Source of the DNA: Nereocystis luetkeana | Taxonomy: Eukaryota; Sar; Phaeophyceae; Laminariales; Laminariaceae | NCBI GenBank assembly: GCA_031213475.1 | Contig: JARUPZ010000008.1 | Coordinates: 8,218,388-8,282,387 of the forward strand | Direction of reading: 5' to 3' | Length of the DNA: 64,000 bases | Shown: positions 1 through 10,840 of the stretch, in pieces | How the letters are laid out: each line of letters begins with the position of its first letter | Position numbering within the stretch: the stretch's first letter is position 1 | Program-made: the position numbers and the translations under genes | The notes under the pieces: model-generated | Told to the model about the DNA's origin: nothing | The model's input: the letters and a program-made list of their open reading frames with translations, nothing else | Databases searched by the model: none

Positions 1-31
1 CAAAACCAAACTGCGGTTCTAAAAGGGTTAA
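1..31. mobile_element. piggyBac-like MITE (family B), right-end fragment
   Basis: The first bases read ACTGCGGTTCTAAAAGGG followed by TTAA. This is the right terminus of the family B element seen complete at 35399-35501 and 58118-58215. The rest lies outside the window. Confidence 0.7.
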
Positions 32-834
32 TAACCGTTATATTAATATGAATAGCTATTGATATTATATTCATATTATTGCAATTAACTTTGACTTAGA
101 CGGCCCAGGCGACCGGCACTGCTGCTGTACGTACGTATATACAAATATCATACGGCGATCGATGCTCGTATTATTAATAATAGTTCCGTGGTTCAATCTT
201 CCACGTTTCAATGTGACGGAACACATAACAACATACATACACGACGACGTGTTTACTTACGCGTGGGCTGAGATTTTTGGCAGAAATACGACAAGAAAAC
301 GTAGTTTCCTTCAGTTTTTTCTGTCTGTTTTAAAACGCCCTCCCTCCCCCCCCCCCCCCCCCCGCGCACACAATGCCCGCCTGGACGGTGACAACTCGAA
401 GCGCTAGGTCCCGGCTCCCGGCATTGTATGGAGGGATGCGACTACAGCAGTAGCTATAGATGCTTGGATTGGGCCATACGCCTACCCCCCCCGCCCCCCC
501 CTCTCTGGGTGCTCAGAAAAAAAAAAAAACTGAAATGTGGGCTGTCGAGCTTTTTTTTGTTTCACATACCCTTGGTCGTACCCCCTTCGCGCATTTTATT
601 ATTAGTTGATATAAATCGTACTTACATTCCCATCTACATGCGTACGTATGTTATTGAGCTCTTCAAAACCATACGTACGGCAAAAAGCCACTTTTTGAAC
701 GGAATCACTTTTGCACCCATAGGAGTTTTTCAGAATTATGAAACCAAGCTTGGCGCAAGGCTGTTTGTGCTTCAAGACCGGACCAAAATTCGTTGTGATT
801 TTGAGTGGCCCCTTTCAACTTTGTTTTAGTTCTG
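32..834. other. Intergenic, no supported gene
   Basis: AT-rich at the left, with C runs near 345-363 and 485-501 and an A run near 519-529. The open frames here are short and driven by the homopolymers; none shows a recognisable domain. A TATTAATA word lies at about 171. Confidence 0.5.
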
Positions 835-913
835 ATGCTCCGTTCCGGGGACAAACCACTCTAATTACAACTTATTTGCACCCAAAACGGTACTGCGTTC
901 CTAAAAGGGCTGA
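835..913. mobile_element. Family B (piggyBac-like) MITE, diverged copy
   Basis: Contains GGGGACAAACCACT, then the complementary half ending TACTGCGTTCCTAAAAGGG. These are the internal and right-end blocks of family B. The left terminus is eroded. Confidence 0.5.
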
Positions 914-1130
914 AAGAAAAACACGAAGGAGTGTATACGTTTTCGTCCGAAATTTTAGAGGGGTTTTAATAAGATTTGCCGAAAAGTCCAAAATATCGTC
1001 AAAAAGGTAAATGCTCTCCACATTAAAAAAAATGTAGTACCAGCGTACCCTCATATATGCGACAAATGTTTTCAGAAAAAGGGCAAATGAGTTTTACGTG
1101 TTCATATTTTGCTTCGTATACTGTTGCATA

Positions 1131-1209
1131 CCACTCTGTCCCGAAATATAAGCACCTTTTGGTTTAATAGTTTGTGTAAAACCTGTGCTTATATTATGGG
1201 GTAGAGTGG
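1131..1209. mobile_element. Family K MITE, complete 79-bp copy with TA duplication
   Basis: The left end reads CCACTCTGTCCC and the right end is its imperfect complement ending AGAGTGG. The arms extend inward through ATATAAGCAC, so the element folds into a hairpin. It is flanked on both sides by TA (1129-1130 and 1210-1211). A second complete copy is at 18881-18958; part-copies are near 10590-10629 and 48619-48645. TA target duplication suggests mobilisation by a Tc1/mariner-type transposase (inference). The ends CCA...TGG matter for the footprint finding. Confidence 0.75.
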
Positions 1210-1513
1210 TATGATTATCTAAAGAAAAGGAAATAAAACCCTGCCAAGTTTATTCACCTTACGTAGTTCTCCAGCTCTCGGCAACCAAATTTTAGGGCGT
1301 GACAAAATAAGAAAGGAGAAGTGTCTCTCTCCATGTCGCTGGAACCAGCTCAAAATATCAGCAGTGTTGAACGTCATATCGGAAGTTTCGATACATCGGA
1401 TGTCGTGCCCATTCTCGTATATCGGGGGGGGGGGGGGGGGGGGGGGGGGGTTCCGATTTTCGATAAAAAAAATCCAATACCCGATATACGATATGATGCC
1501 ATGGGAGAGGGCG

Positions 1514-2030
1514 AGGGGGGGGGGGGGTATACTCGACATCATAGACCCTCGCATCCCTACAATGCCGGGACGGAGCACGTCGGGTTTTCACCGACCAGGC
1601 AGACATTCTTGCTGCTCCAAGCGCGAAGGGCCGTGAGGTGTTCGACGACTCGCATGAAGGGTGAGCTGCATCCTACTGGAACCAATCGCGAGGCGGCCTT
1701 GCATACGGACGACAGCTTCAATTGAGTTGAGTTAATTTCCGGTTTGGCCACTTCCAGCACGGGGGGACACTATTATGTAACTGCCTCTTGGGTGTCATAC
1801 CATGAACACTACTGTTGGGTACGTGATGCGATCATTCCCCTTTGCGCGGAGCAAAGGTTCTCCACCCCGCACAAGCTATCTGCAGTATCTCGGCCACCAG
1901 CTGTAACCGACCGCCGACAAACGAAAACAGAAAAAAATGCTGTACCCTGGTTGTCTGTTGTCTACAGCAGCGTGCATAGTGAGCGGCATGTTCTACAGTA
2001 GTGTCGTTGCCAACCGACGCCAACCCAACC
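1514..2030 (+). mobile_element. Family E (G-run-bounded element), long copy
   Basis: Starts at a G run, then GTATACTCGA and the conserved core (CCTCGCATCCCTACAATGCC, then CACGTCGGGTTTTCACCGAC, then GTGAGCTGCATCCTAC), continuing past 1900. An even longer G run at about 1424-1450 lies just upstream. Read on the complementary strand the element ends in a C tail. This is one of the least truncated copies; that at 55545-56070 is comparable. Confidence 0.65.
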
Positions 2031-2067
2031 TATACGTAATACCTCGTCTACAGCATAGACGGAGGCG

Positions 2068-2480
2068 GGGGGGGGGGGGGGGGGGGGGGCGGGGGGGTAC
2101 TCGATAGGAGGTATGTACTCGATACCATGCATGGCCGTAGTCGTATGACCATAGACCCTCGCATCCCTACAATGCCGGAACGAGGCACGTCGGGTTTTCA
2201 CCGACCAGGCAGACATTGCTTGCACCAAGAGCGAAGCGCCGTGAGGTGGTCTGGCGAGTCGCATGAAGGGTGAGCTGCATCCTACCAAGACCCGCTTGAG
2301 GCAGATTTTCTTGCATTTAGAATGGCAGCTTCAATGAGTGGGTTTAATATGCGGTGTAGGCATTTCCAGAGAGAGCAATGAGAGTAGTACGTAACTGCCT
2401 CTTGGGTGCCTTACCACAAACACCACGTGATACGATCATTCCCACTTGTGCGGAGTAAAGGTTGTTCACCTCGCACAAAC
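2068..2480 (+). mobile_element. Family E copy
   Basis: A G run at 2068-2090, then GTACTCGATA, the core CATGCATGGCCGTAGTCG, the CCTCGCATCCCTACAATGCC block and the long body through to CTCGCACAAACGATCT. Same order as the copy upstream. Confidence 0.65.
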
Positions 2481-2489
2481 GATCTATAG

Positions 2490-2716
2490 AGGCGGGGGGG
2501 GTATTCATTATTACGCATGGCCGTAGTCGTATGCCCCTAGACCCTCGCATCCTTACAATACCTGGACGGAGGGGGGGGGGTGTACTCGATAGGAGAGATA
2601 TACTCGATCTCATGCATGGCCGTGGTCGTATGACCATAGACCCTCGCACCCCTACAATGCCGGCACGGAGCATGTCGGGTTTTTCCCGACCAGGCAGGGA
2701 GGGGGGGGGGGGGGGT
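2490..2716 (+). mobile_element. Family E, two short copies in tandem
   Basis: Two G runs (about 2491-2500 and 2571-2580) each precede the core CATGGCCGTAGTCG-like block and the CCTCGCA...TACAATGCC block. A third G run at 2700-2715 closes the cluster. Confidence 0.6.
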
Positions 2717-2739
2717 GCAGGTTTACTAACCCCCTGAGG

Positions 2740-3450
2740 TCTATTGGATTCACGGGGGGCCCTACCAGCCCATCAGGAATACTATGAGTCTGTCAAGTCT
2801 AGCGTCTCGACTGCCGTTACAGAGGTCCGTGGAATAACGGACCCCCATATTAAAAGGGGGGTACATGGATGAAATCATAATGTAAAGGGTCCTACAGCGA
2901 TTCTTAAATCTGCACGGAGCCCTCCACTATTATTAATAATAGGCTTGCTTACGTGTACAAACCCCCAGACTATTGGTACAGGAATCCATGGTCGCACGAT
3001 GGGCTCGTGAATCCAATTGACCCCTGGGGGGGGTCTACTGGTAAAGGGGTTCGTGGGGCAACGGACCCCCGTCGGGTTCATGAATCCGATTAAGAACTCC
3101 ACAGGCGAATCTACCGGTTGAGTACAGGGACCCCCGTGAGCGAACGGACCCCTAAAGAGGTGCGTGAAAACACTGGAATGGATCGAATGCTTGATGTTTC
3201 CTGCTTATCCTTCGGTAGTTGCATGCCGCCCTGGGATAGGTACCGAATGAACGCGGGGGTGCTAACGCTGGGATGGAGTCTCCAGCCGTGGCTTGAGACG
3301 CTTCGTGAATCATTTCGATCCAATACTTTCATATGTAGAGCGGGGGCGGAGCGATTCCCGAGGAGTCTACAGGTACAAGGGGTCTGCGGGCGAACGAACC
3401 CCGAGGGGGGTTGGGTCCATCAATACATCAGGCTAGGCCCCTAACCAGCA
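2740..3450. repeat. Diverged tandem family built on ACGGACCCCC
   Basis: Repeated blocks contain a phrase like GGCAACGGACCCCCGT, preceded by TCTACTGGTAAAGGGG-type and followed by TTCATGAATCCGAT-type sequence (near 2830, 3030-3130, 3380-3430). Single relatives lie at 15800-15870 and 49370-49405. The 108-residue open frame at 3118-3444 runs through these repeats and is not supported as a gene. Confidence 0.5.
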
Positions 3451-3559
3451 CCCCCACCGCCGTCGTATTCACGGATTCCTCCTCTTGCACCACAGGTTTC
3501 GTTTTTGCTTCCGTGTCTGTTTGTTCGCTCGCTTGTTTGTTTGTTTGTTTGTTTTTCAT

Positions 3560-3800
3560 CCCATTTATGATGTTCGCCTTTTTTTTCTCCAGCTCCCTTC
3601 CTATACAGTCGTAACTCAGTTCCGTGGTCACATACCCTGGTAGCAAGTAAGCTCTTCTCCCCCCCCCCCCCCCCCCCCCCCCCCCGCTCACGACGTACTG
3701 CTGTGCCCGCTTTGTGCTGTGCACTCTTATCGCCAGAAGGGTTCAGTACTTTCTTTCCTCGCCGGCTCGTGCCGAACAAACTGTCATGTATCGTGCCGAT
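3560..3800 (-). mobile_element. Diverged SINE fragment with expanded C run
   Basis: Contains CAGTCGTAACTCAGTTCCG, GGTCACATA and CTCTTCTCC, in the same order as the 3' part of the SINE at 11347-11696 read backwards. The CTCTTCTCCCC stretch has grown into a C run of about 26 (3659-3685). Confidence 0.5.
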
Positions 3801-3884
3801 GCGCACCAGGCCTTGGTGGGGTGGCCCGTGGGTGGGCTGACTGTATGTAAGTAGCCCACTATTAATAATTTACCTCGTAGCAGG

Positions 3885-4090
3885 GCTTTTCTTATCGGAG
3901 AGTTTTTTCCCCCATTTTTTCCACTTTTTTTCCGAAGAACAAGAAGAACAGGGCAAACAGGAAAACGTTCCCAGACTTTAGGAATTTCATAAGAGGGCAA
4001 AATATACCGAATGCTGTGAAGTTCGAAAATTTAAAGAGGAAAGAAGAAAAAAAAAACAGGAAAATCTGGACATGAAAAAAAGTGCGCAAA
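3885..4090. repeat. Family L repeat, copy 1
   Basis: Begins CTTATCGGAGAGTTTTTTCC and continues through CCGAAGAACAAGAAGAACAG and GGAATTTCATAAGAGGG. A direct relative is at 4866-5050 and an inverted one at 38500-38740. No coding signal; it is A/T-homopolymer rich. Confidence 0.5.
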
Positions 4091-4865
4091 AGCTAAACAT
4101 AGGGAAGATATAGATAATACGGAAATGCAAGATAGCCACCACAATCTTACGGCATCGCTTGCTTGGGGGCACGATTCTTCAACGCAACAGTTCCAAACTT
4201 TCGCAGAAAAAAACAAAAAACAATTGAGGCAGATGTTGGGCAAATAAATATCGGCTTCAGAAAAACTCAGCCCAACGTTTGTTCCAAGCGGCACGATTCC
4301 GAGTCCTCGACAGACATCGATCAGAACAAGCGACTGCGTCGTGAACTCTCAAACGGGGCGCGCTCGTTTATAGGGGCTCCAACACACCCCAGGGTCGCCG
4401 TGTTCACGTAATAGCCGGTGTTTACGTGGGTGGAAATAGACGACATTTTTTCTCGGTCCCTCTCGGAAGACACTCTATTTCAGGTTTGGGAGAAACTACA
4501 GTAGTGTAGGACGCCGCCGGCAAGCTCACCCCCTAGACCATGGATCCACCTGATACCTTCGAGCCCGGCATCTACATTCGTTGGCCTTGCCAGACACCAA
4601 GTGCGTTGACCGTGGGCTTCAGTCTATATGTCCAGATCGACGGCCTATCGTCGCACAAGCTGACTTTTCATCAGCGTGTTGAGAATATACAACGAGAATA
4701 AACAAATTGCGCCGCCTGCAGCCGTGTTGAAAAAAAGAAAAATCAAACTTTTTCTTTTGCCTTTTTTCCTACAGCAGCGGTACGATAATATCTTCAGCTG
4801 ATTATTGAAAGCACTATTAATAGTTTTAACTAATGATAGCGACATCATCTTTCCATTGTCATCAG
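4091..4865. other. Intergenic, no supported gene
   Basis: Short overlapping frames only, none with a domain or plausible splice borders. One TATTAATA word at about 4815. Confidence 0.4.
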
Positions 4866-5050
4866 TCTATAGGGTTTTTCCTGTTGGAGAGCTTTCTTTC
4901 CGATTCTTCACTTTTTTTTCCAAGAACAGGAAAAGCAGGAAATATTTTCAGAATTTCGGAAATTCAACAGAGGGAATAACATAATCGACGTCAAATTTCA
5001 CAAAACTGTAAAAAAAGAAACGCACAAAATCTGGGAATCGAAAACCCCCC
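4866..5050. repeat. Family L repeat, copy 2
   Basis: TTGGAGAGCTTTCTTTCCG, CCAAGAACAGGAAAAGCAGG and GGAAATTCAACAGAGGG match copy 1 in order and spacing. Confidence 0.5.
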
Positions 5051-5185
5051 CGCCAAAATAAAGCATAGAACACAGGGAAATCCAGGACAACTACTGTTAT
5101 TTCGAAAATAACGGTCCTCAAGATCTGTGAGTTGGATGATTAATAAAAGTTGCCAACTTCCGGTAGGTACGAGTTTTTAGTTGCC

Positions 5186-5291
5186 TATTACGGGGGGGCA
5201 TAGTTAACAGGACCTATGGTACACATAAAAACCTATATGTTTAACCATTTTTACTAACAATGGTCGTGTTAACTATGCCTCCCCCGTAATA
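5186..5291. mobile_element. Family A MITE, complete copy
   Basis: Starts TATTACGGGGGGGCATAG and ends TATGCCTCCCCCGTAATA. Inner blocks AAAACCTATATG and TTTTTACTAACAA are the family hallmarks. Flanking TA is consistent with a TA target duplication. This copy serves as an unfilled comparison for the CCAGG insertions in the 21418-21546 copy. Confidence 0.85.
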
Positions 5292-5892
5292 CCATAGGTA
5301 TTATGCTTACGAAGAGCGGTGACAACTTTCCGACTCTCCGGGTGCCATTGTTTTTGGAAACGTATATGCGGGGTGCGCATTTCACCGTGAGACCACTCGC
5401 CCGAAAGAAAGAGAGATAGAGAGCTGAGAGCTCTACTGCAATTCATGGCGCATCAAAACCCCATCACCATCGACCGTGCCGGTGCCAATAGCAAAACAGC
5501 CGTAGGCCAATCGGCGTTTCTCCAACTTTTACTTGTATGTTGTTACCGCTTGTTTGGTGTCATATTTCACTTTTTTACTTTTTTTTGTGTAACAAGCCAA
5601 ATATGTATTGATACAGGCCGAGGGGAGCGCCTACCGCCCCCTCTCACCCTCCATAGTGCCTGCTGCCGCAATATATAGTGCCGGTGGTGTGGGAAGGCGC
5701 ATACACACCGGCACCATATTGCAAAGAGAGGGTTTTGCGGTTTCTGTGTTTAGGCGCAGGTGCGCGATGAAGCCCTGCCGAGTCACAGCCCCTGCTAATA
5801 GCGCACTTGGATAAGAAGGTCGTGGGGCCAGATGTGAAATAAAAGTGGAAAGTAGGGGGCCTGTGAGTTGGGCCAATGAAAGGTTGCCGACA
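5292..5892. other. Intergenic, no supported gene
   Basis: Several overlapping frames of 68-95 codons, including one at 5644-5931 (-), but none has recognisable motifs, and splice signals do not link them. Note GCCGGTGGTGTG and ACCGGCACCATA words near 5680-5715. Confidence 0.35.
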
Positions 5893-6010
5893 AATACGGG
5901 GAGTCACACTTGGTAGTAAATAGGACCACATATTGCTCGTAAAAATAGGTAAATATATAGGGTTTTGTCTACACCATAGGTCCTATTTACTATTTATGGT
6001 TCCCCGTGAT
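5893..6010. mobile_element. Family A MITE, diverged copy
   Basis: ATACGGGGAGTCACA at the left, AATAGGACCACATATTG, TATAGGGTTTTGTCTACACC, and TATGGTTCCCCGTGATA at the right, all in family A order. Confidence 0.7.
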
Positions 6011-6410
6011 AACGTACAATACGCAAGACACCGCACACACACAGACCCGAGACGAATTTCCTAGTCCGAGTTTCTGCAAAGCAAGGGTGCCACGCACACG
6101 AATCGAAGACGATGACTTCGGTGATATCTCGACGATATATTTCTAGAAAATATCATCGACGAAACCGTTCTATAAAATATGTCGACGAGGCTCTCTCCAT
6201 AAAATATCTCCACGAGGTACACTCCCATAGACGCATCGCTCGACGTTTGCATGTTTTCCACCACTCCCCATTTATTTGTGGAAAAAAAAAAACAGTTCCG
6301 AAATTGGTCCCGAGGGGTGTTACGCATGCGCACTTCGTAGTTCTTACGGCACCAGGTCGTTGTTGGGTGGATAGGTGATACACACATCATACTGTTATTG
6401 ATACTACAGT
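6011..6410. other. Intergenic with small internal repeats
   Basis: Tandem-like phrases AAAATATCATCGACGA, AAAATATGTCGACGAGG and AAAATATCTCCACGAGG (6148-6215) recur every 30 bases or so. Frames on both strands overlap; none is convincing. Confidence 0.35.
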
Positions 6411-6519
6411 AGTACGGGGAGCCATAGTTAATGGAATCTATGGTATACATAAAAACCTATATATTTGACCATTTTTACTAACAATATTGGGTCCTGTTAA
6501 CTATGGCCCCCCGTAATAG
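6411..6519. mobile_element. Family A MITE, complete copy
   Basis: TACGGGGAGCCATAGTTAA at the left and AACTATGGCCCCCCGTAATA at the right, with ACCTATATATTTGACC inside. Immediately to the right a second partial family A interior (AAATATATAGGTGTTTATG) abuts the LINE 3' fragment. Confidence 0.8.
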
Positions 6520-6564
6520 TAAAATATATAGGTGTTTATGTATACCATGTGTGTGTGTGTGTGT

Positions 6565-7250
6565 GTTCTTCACATTAAACCGTTCTTTCTACCCGTCGAC
6601 ATCCAGCACAACCAGTGTCCGTGCCGATTCTTCCATCCTAGAAGAGATACAAGTTCTGTGGTCACAAAGCTACGCCACAGAGATACTACGTTGCCACGTG
6701 TGCAGTGTGAACTGCAGTGGGCAATGCAAAGCCATGTCATCATACTAGATACGACAGGCACGACATACGCAATCTATGAAATAGTGAAACGAAAAGAAAC
6801 AATCAAAGAGAAAACAAAACAAGGTAGACAAGTCGAAAAAGAAAAAGAAGAAAAATGAAAGCAAAATCTAAGAGAAACAATCTGTCGTGCCCCCCCCCCC
6901 GCAGGCGAGGTGGCCTACACTTGAAAAAGAACGAGCTGGAAAAAAGAAGAAATAACAAAAGACACCACTGCTTGTGAACAGAGTAAGACAAAGAACCAAG
7001 GAGAAAGTAACAAGGAAAAATAACAAAGGGGAAATAACAGGCAGACCAAAGCCCAAAGCACCTTCTAGGTGGCGGCAGCAGCTTGTGGTACGAGTAGTAT
7101 AGCCAGGTTCTCCCTGCTAATCCGCCTGGTACCTTGCTACCCAGACTGCCGTCTCCGCCCTGCGTTCGTCAACTATGCCCAGCCCCTTGGCGTCAGACAA
7201 TACGAGCCGAGCAGAGCAGGTTCGTCTTCCAACCACGCCACACGGCTCCT
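6565..7250 (-). mobile_element. LINE 3'-end fragment, copy 1
   Basis: About 690 bp that recurs in inverse orientation at 42660-43390. Shared blocks include AAACCGTTCTTTCTACCCG, GACATCCAGCACAACCAGTG, GCAGGCGAGGTGGCC and GGTACCTTGCTACCC. Read on the - strand, the part near 7069-7250 resembles the end of the RT-containing frame at 7451-8296 (the CAGACTGCCGTCTCC versus CTGTCTGCCATCTCC region), so I take this as the 3' end of the same LINE family. Confidence 0.6.
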
Positions 7251-7327
7251 TGAGTACGGCTTATCAATCAGAAAAGGAAGAGGAAGAGAAAAAATGAAAT
7301 GAAAATCACGGAGAGTCAGCGCAAGAG

Positions 7328-7329
7328 AG

Positions 7330-7370
<41 letters not shown>
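7328..7370. repeat. Poly(A) tract
   Basis: An uninterrupted A run of about 38 on the + strand, between the two LINE-derived blocks. Its strand is opposite to that expected for a tail of the flanking minus-strand LINE pieces, so it may mark a separate insertion. Confidence 0.6.
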
Positions 7371-7450
7371 AAAAGAGAAGACAAGGGAAGACCACGTTCG
7401 AGCCAGCTGCACCAGTTGGTAGCACTAGTAGTATGGTCATATTCTACTTC

Positions 7451-8296
7451 CTAGTCGACTTGGTGCCTTGCTACCCTGTCTGCCATCTCCTTCCTACTTT
7501 CGTCTACCGCCGTTTCCCTTCTACCCCTCCTGTTCCCCCCCCTCTCCGCATTCACTCGGTCGGGCTTTATGCCACTTCTCCTGTTGCCCCCTCCCCCCCC
7601 GTTCCTTTGGGCACCATCCACGGCGGATGCGCGGCGCTGTCTACTCATCTCAGCCTCAGCCTCGTGCCACCTCACCATGAACCGTTCGGCTGCTTCAAGG
7701 ATCCCCCGGTACCACTTCCCCGCCTTTTTGGCTGCTGTGGACCACAACGCGGTCTCAACTCCAAACACCAAGGGGGCAACTTCCGTTGACCCTTCGGTGG
7801 CTCGGAACTCCCTAAGGTCTTCGACTATGCATCTATGCCAAGTCTTACACTGTCCGCCTGGTCTCGGGTTCTCCCCACCAGCTATCGTCCCGAGCATTAC
7901 CCGATTGGGTAATCGCTCCTTGCTTTGCCGTGCCACGCCCCCCGCAAAGAAGAGCCGCCGTTTGCGAATGGTCGTTTCGATGCTCTCGCAACGTGTCATC
8001 TTGAGGGCCTTCGCGTACGAGAGGGTGGCATGGTCAGTACGAAGTCGGCGCTGGAAGCCAATGACTCGCAACAGGACTTGGTGGTGAGCCGTTCGAAGCT
8101 TGGCAAAGTGTTCCGCTCTGAGGGTCCACGTCACACACCCGTACAGCAGGGTCTCAATCACCTCGGCCTTCAGCATTCGGACTTTAAGGCTAAGGGGGGC
8201 GGTCGTCCTATCATACAACTCCGGGCCGAACCGTTTGAAGCATGCTCGCATGAGGCGGATCCGTCGGTCGATTTCGAGCGAGAGGTCAGCGTTTAG
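7451..8296 (-). pseudogene. 5'-truncated LINE ORF2, C-terminal part of a non-LTR reverse transcriptase
   Basis: The frame read leftwards from about 8296 to 7451 gives roughly 280 residues. The front part has the order typical of the region after the RT palm in non-LTR retrotransposons: EIDRRIRLMRACF, then a stretch ending LLYGCVTWTL, then LRTAHHQVLLRVIG and a basic IRKRRLFFAGGVAR segment. The last 110 residues are Arg/Gly-rich and unlike a known domain. The catalytic RT motifs (including the YxDD box) and the endonuclease are absent, so this is a dead 5'-truncated copy. It abuts a family A terminus at 8306-8326, so the break coincides with another insertion. The related 3' fragment lies just to its left. 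I am fairly sure of the RT assignment from the LLYG-W pattern, less so of the clade. Confidence 0.7.
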
Positions 8297-8305
8297 GTCT
8301 TGTCA

Positions 8306-8326
8306 ACTACGGTCCCCCGTAATAGT
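8306..8326. mobile_element. Family A MITE terminus (solo end)
   Basis: ACTACGGTCCCCCGTAATA sits directly at the truncated 5' side of the LINE fragment. The partner end may be the partial interior at about 6521-6548, which would make the LINE material an insertion within family A. Confidence 0.55.
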
Positions 8327-8469
8327 TGCGTCCGGTAGTTTGGGGGGTTGTGCGTCTTTTGCCATCCGATTGAAGCGTCTTTGTCTTGATGCGGTGCTTT
8401 TTATTGATAAAAACATACCCGGTAGTCAGTTTCGTACTTGACCTATTACACTATCGCCACCCATACTGT

Positions 8470-8600
8470 ACAGAAGGACTACTACTGGGGAACACAGTTA
8501 TCAGGACCACAAATGCTCAGCAAAAATACTGTAATACATACCCTGGTAGGCTTTTGTGTGTACGATAGGTCCTGACTCCTAGGGCCCCCTACCATAAATA
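8470..8600. mobile_element. Family A-like element, degenerate
   Basis: Shows ACAGTTATCAGGACCA, GCTCAGCAAAAATA, TTTTGTGTGTACGATAGGTCC and AGGGCCCCCTACCATAAATA in family A order but with eroded ends. A similar variant occurs at 28680-28835. Confidence 0.5.
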
Positions 8601-9210
8601 ATGCCTGTTATCAGCGGTGAACTCCAGCCAACTCACAGTCCTCAGAATTTCTGTAGCATTTGGTCAGTGGGCCTTGCGTCGACTGTCACACTCGCACGGA
8701 GGAGGAATACAATAGTAGTGGTCCCTCCATGATGCCGCCGGTATCAGACCATATGTGCCATGGGCACTACACCGGCAAAAAATAGCGGGCACCGGCAATA
8801 TTCCGCACGCTGTCACACTGGTTAATCCCATGTGTGCCAATCGATGTGACCGGCAATATACTGGGCACCGGCACTACTATACCGGCAATTGAATAGGGAC
8901 CCCTGCTGGAAGTGTGATGCCGCGCTGTACTTTTTTCACACATGTGCAAGCTCTTCCCGTCTGGCCGACTTTTTTTTTCCTCGCGCTTCCGGCCTGTGGA
9001 GCACGCAGGAGCCCAGCCGGTACTACTACTACGGGGCACGTTCGGGCCCCGGCCAAGCCCCGTCGAGCGAGGTGGCTCTTTTTCAAGGGGTTGCGTCCCG
9101 CCCGGCCGAGCCACGCAGGGCGATGGAAACCCACCATTCAGACTGTCTTTCGCCATTTCGCTCTGCGGCATCATAACTGGTGTGTAAGTATGCTGCCCTC
9201 TTGTGTATTC
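8601..9210. other. Intergenic with ACCGGCA words
   Basis: The phrase ACCGGCA recurs five times between 8770 and 8890 (as CACCGGCAAAAAATA, CACCGGCAATATTCC and similar). Overlapping frames on both strands (for example 8767-9261, -) have no family resemblance. Confidence 0.35.
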
Positions 9211-9214
9211 TACC

Positions 9215-9720
9215 GGCGTTCGAGGTCTTCCGTTTGTGGCAGCCGCGGAGCCACCGAGCAACAGCAGTCGCGTTTCATTCGATTTCCTTTGCGGCAGCTA
9301 CGGGCGTCCGATAGCTCGTGCGTGCGTGTGCGCGATGTTTCCTGGTACCCTATATACCACCAAAAGGAACAAGGGCGGCGCAACATGGCTTCGCTTTGAG
9401 GACACCGCCGATGGATGCCGTTAACAACGGCAGAAACCCACAAATCCGACGAACTGCTGGATCTGTGCATCTGGTGTACCACACCGCATTTCAAGTTGTT
9501 TCGTTTGAGGCAGCAGCGGAGCGATGGTACAACAAAACAGCGGCGCTTCGAACGCCTTCCTTTGCGTCAGTTGCTTGCTTGTGGGTGCGTGTATGAATGC
9601 CACGTTTCTTGATATGCTAGATCCTGTGGGCAAAGAGCAGTGCAATTGGATTCGCTCCGTCCCTTGTGGAATACCGGAAAAGCCATGAAGGGCAACGTGA
9701 ACCCACAAATCCCACAATAG
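9215..9720. repeat. Diverged tandem duplication, two units of about 250 bp
   Basis: Unit 1 (about 9215-9455) and unit 2 (about 9490-9720) share, in order: a GTTTGTGGCAGC / GTTTGAGGCAGC block, GAGC-A-C, CCTTTGCGGCAGCT / CCTTTGCGTCAGTT, GTGCGTG, a TTTCCTGGTAC / TTTCTTGATA block, and a terminal ACCCACAAATCC. Frames run through both units but differ in phase, so I do not call a gene. Confidence 0.5.
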
Positions 9721-9758
9721 TAATACATACAAACTTCAAAAGGAGCGGCGTGGCACAC

Positions 9759-9868
9759 TATTACGGGGGACAATAATAAATAGGACCAAATAATATGAGT
9801 AAAAATAGGTATATATATATGTTTTGTGTGTATAATATAGGTCCTATTAACTATGGTCCCCTGTAATA
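9759..9868. mobile_element. Family A MITE, complete copy
   Basis: TATTACGGGGGACAATAAT at the left and ACTATGGTCCCCTGTAATA at the right, with the interior ATATATATGTTTTGTGTG. Confidence 0.85.
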
Positions 9869-10840
9869 CCTACAGCTGAGACATTTTTCCCTGCGGCTTC
9901 TTTGTGCCGGAAAACGATAAAATGTTTTATACCAGGTATGCAGGAAAATTCGGCCAAGTATATAACACCAATGAAACACGAGTTTTATACACAAGCAGGG
10001 ATTTTTCAGGTACAAACGTCCGTGATTGGCGGCAGCGGCGGCAGCGGCCGCTACGATCGCGCCGCTTGTGGAGACGTGCCAAGAGCCGAGAGGTGGCGCG
10101 CGCGAGGCAGAGAGAGACTGATTTGGAAGCTCGGACGCTGAGACAATGAGCGTCGCACAGGGCGGCCCAACACCATGCTGGTGGGGCGGTCCACCCCCCC
10201 CCGTAGTGTGTACCAGGTATATGTGCCGACATCAGCAGTCGTGTTTCTCGGAGCTGGCAATCTGTCCCTGTCAGAGGGTAGAAAGTCAGCGACGGCGCAG
10301 CTTGCCGTATCCCTCCACACCACCCTCATCTACCCAAGGAGCCAGAGGTGCAGGTCTTGAATTCGCCGCGTGTAGTCAGAACACGGCAAGACAGCACCAG
10401 ACCACACCACCATCGGCAGTGGCTTCCTCTCCGTGGATCCGAGTCTTGGGCGCTTAGCCTGCATAGCATCGGGTACGCCCCGTACTCGCTGTAGGCAGGA
10501 CGTGTTTCCCTTCAGATTTCACCAAGCAGCAGTACTGCAGCAATAAGGCCGTCCTGCCTGGAAATGTGAGAGGGTTTCCATAATCATACAAACACGCATA
10601 TAGTCCTTGCATTTTCGGAAAGAGTGGTACGTGTTATAATAGCAGTAGCACCGTCCGAAAATGAAAGACCGTGTTACCAGTACATGGTAACAAACCCGAA
10701 CGGTCCCTTCATGTTCGGAAAGAGAGGAACTGCTGTATGACAACTCGAAGTAACGAACTCTAAAACCGAGTCAAACCGACGCCCCCCTAGGAAAGCAACC
10801 CGACAATTCAATGCCGTCCGAAACGTTCCTCAGGTGATGA
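9869..10840. other. Intergenic, no supported gene
   Basis: Frames up to 103 codons, none with a domain. A half copy of family K lies near 10590-10629 (GCATTTTCGGAAAGAGTGG then TA). TACCAGGTA words at about 9929 and 10212. Confidence 0.35.
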
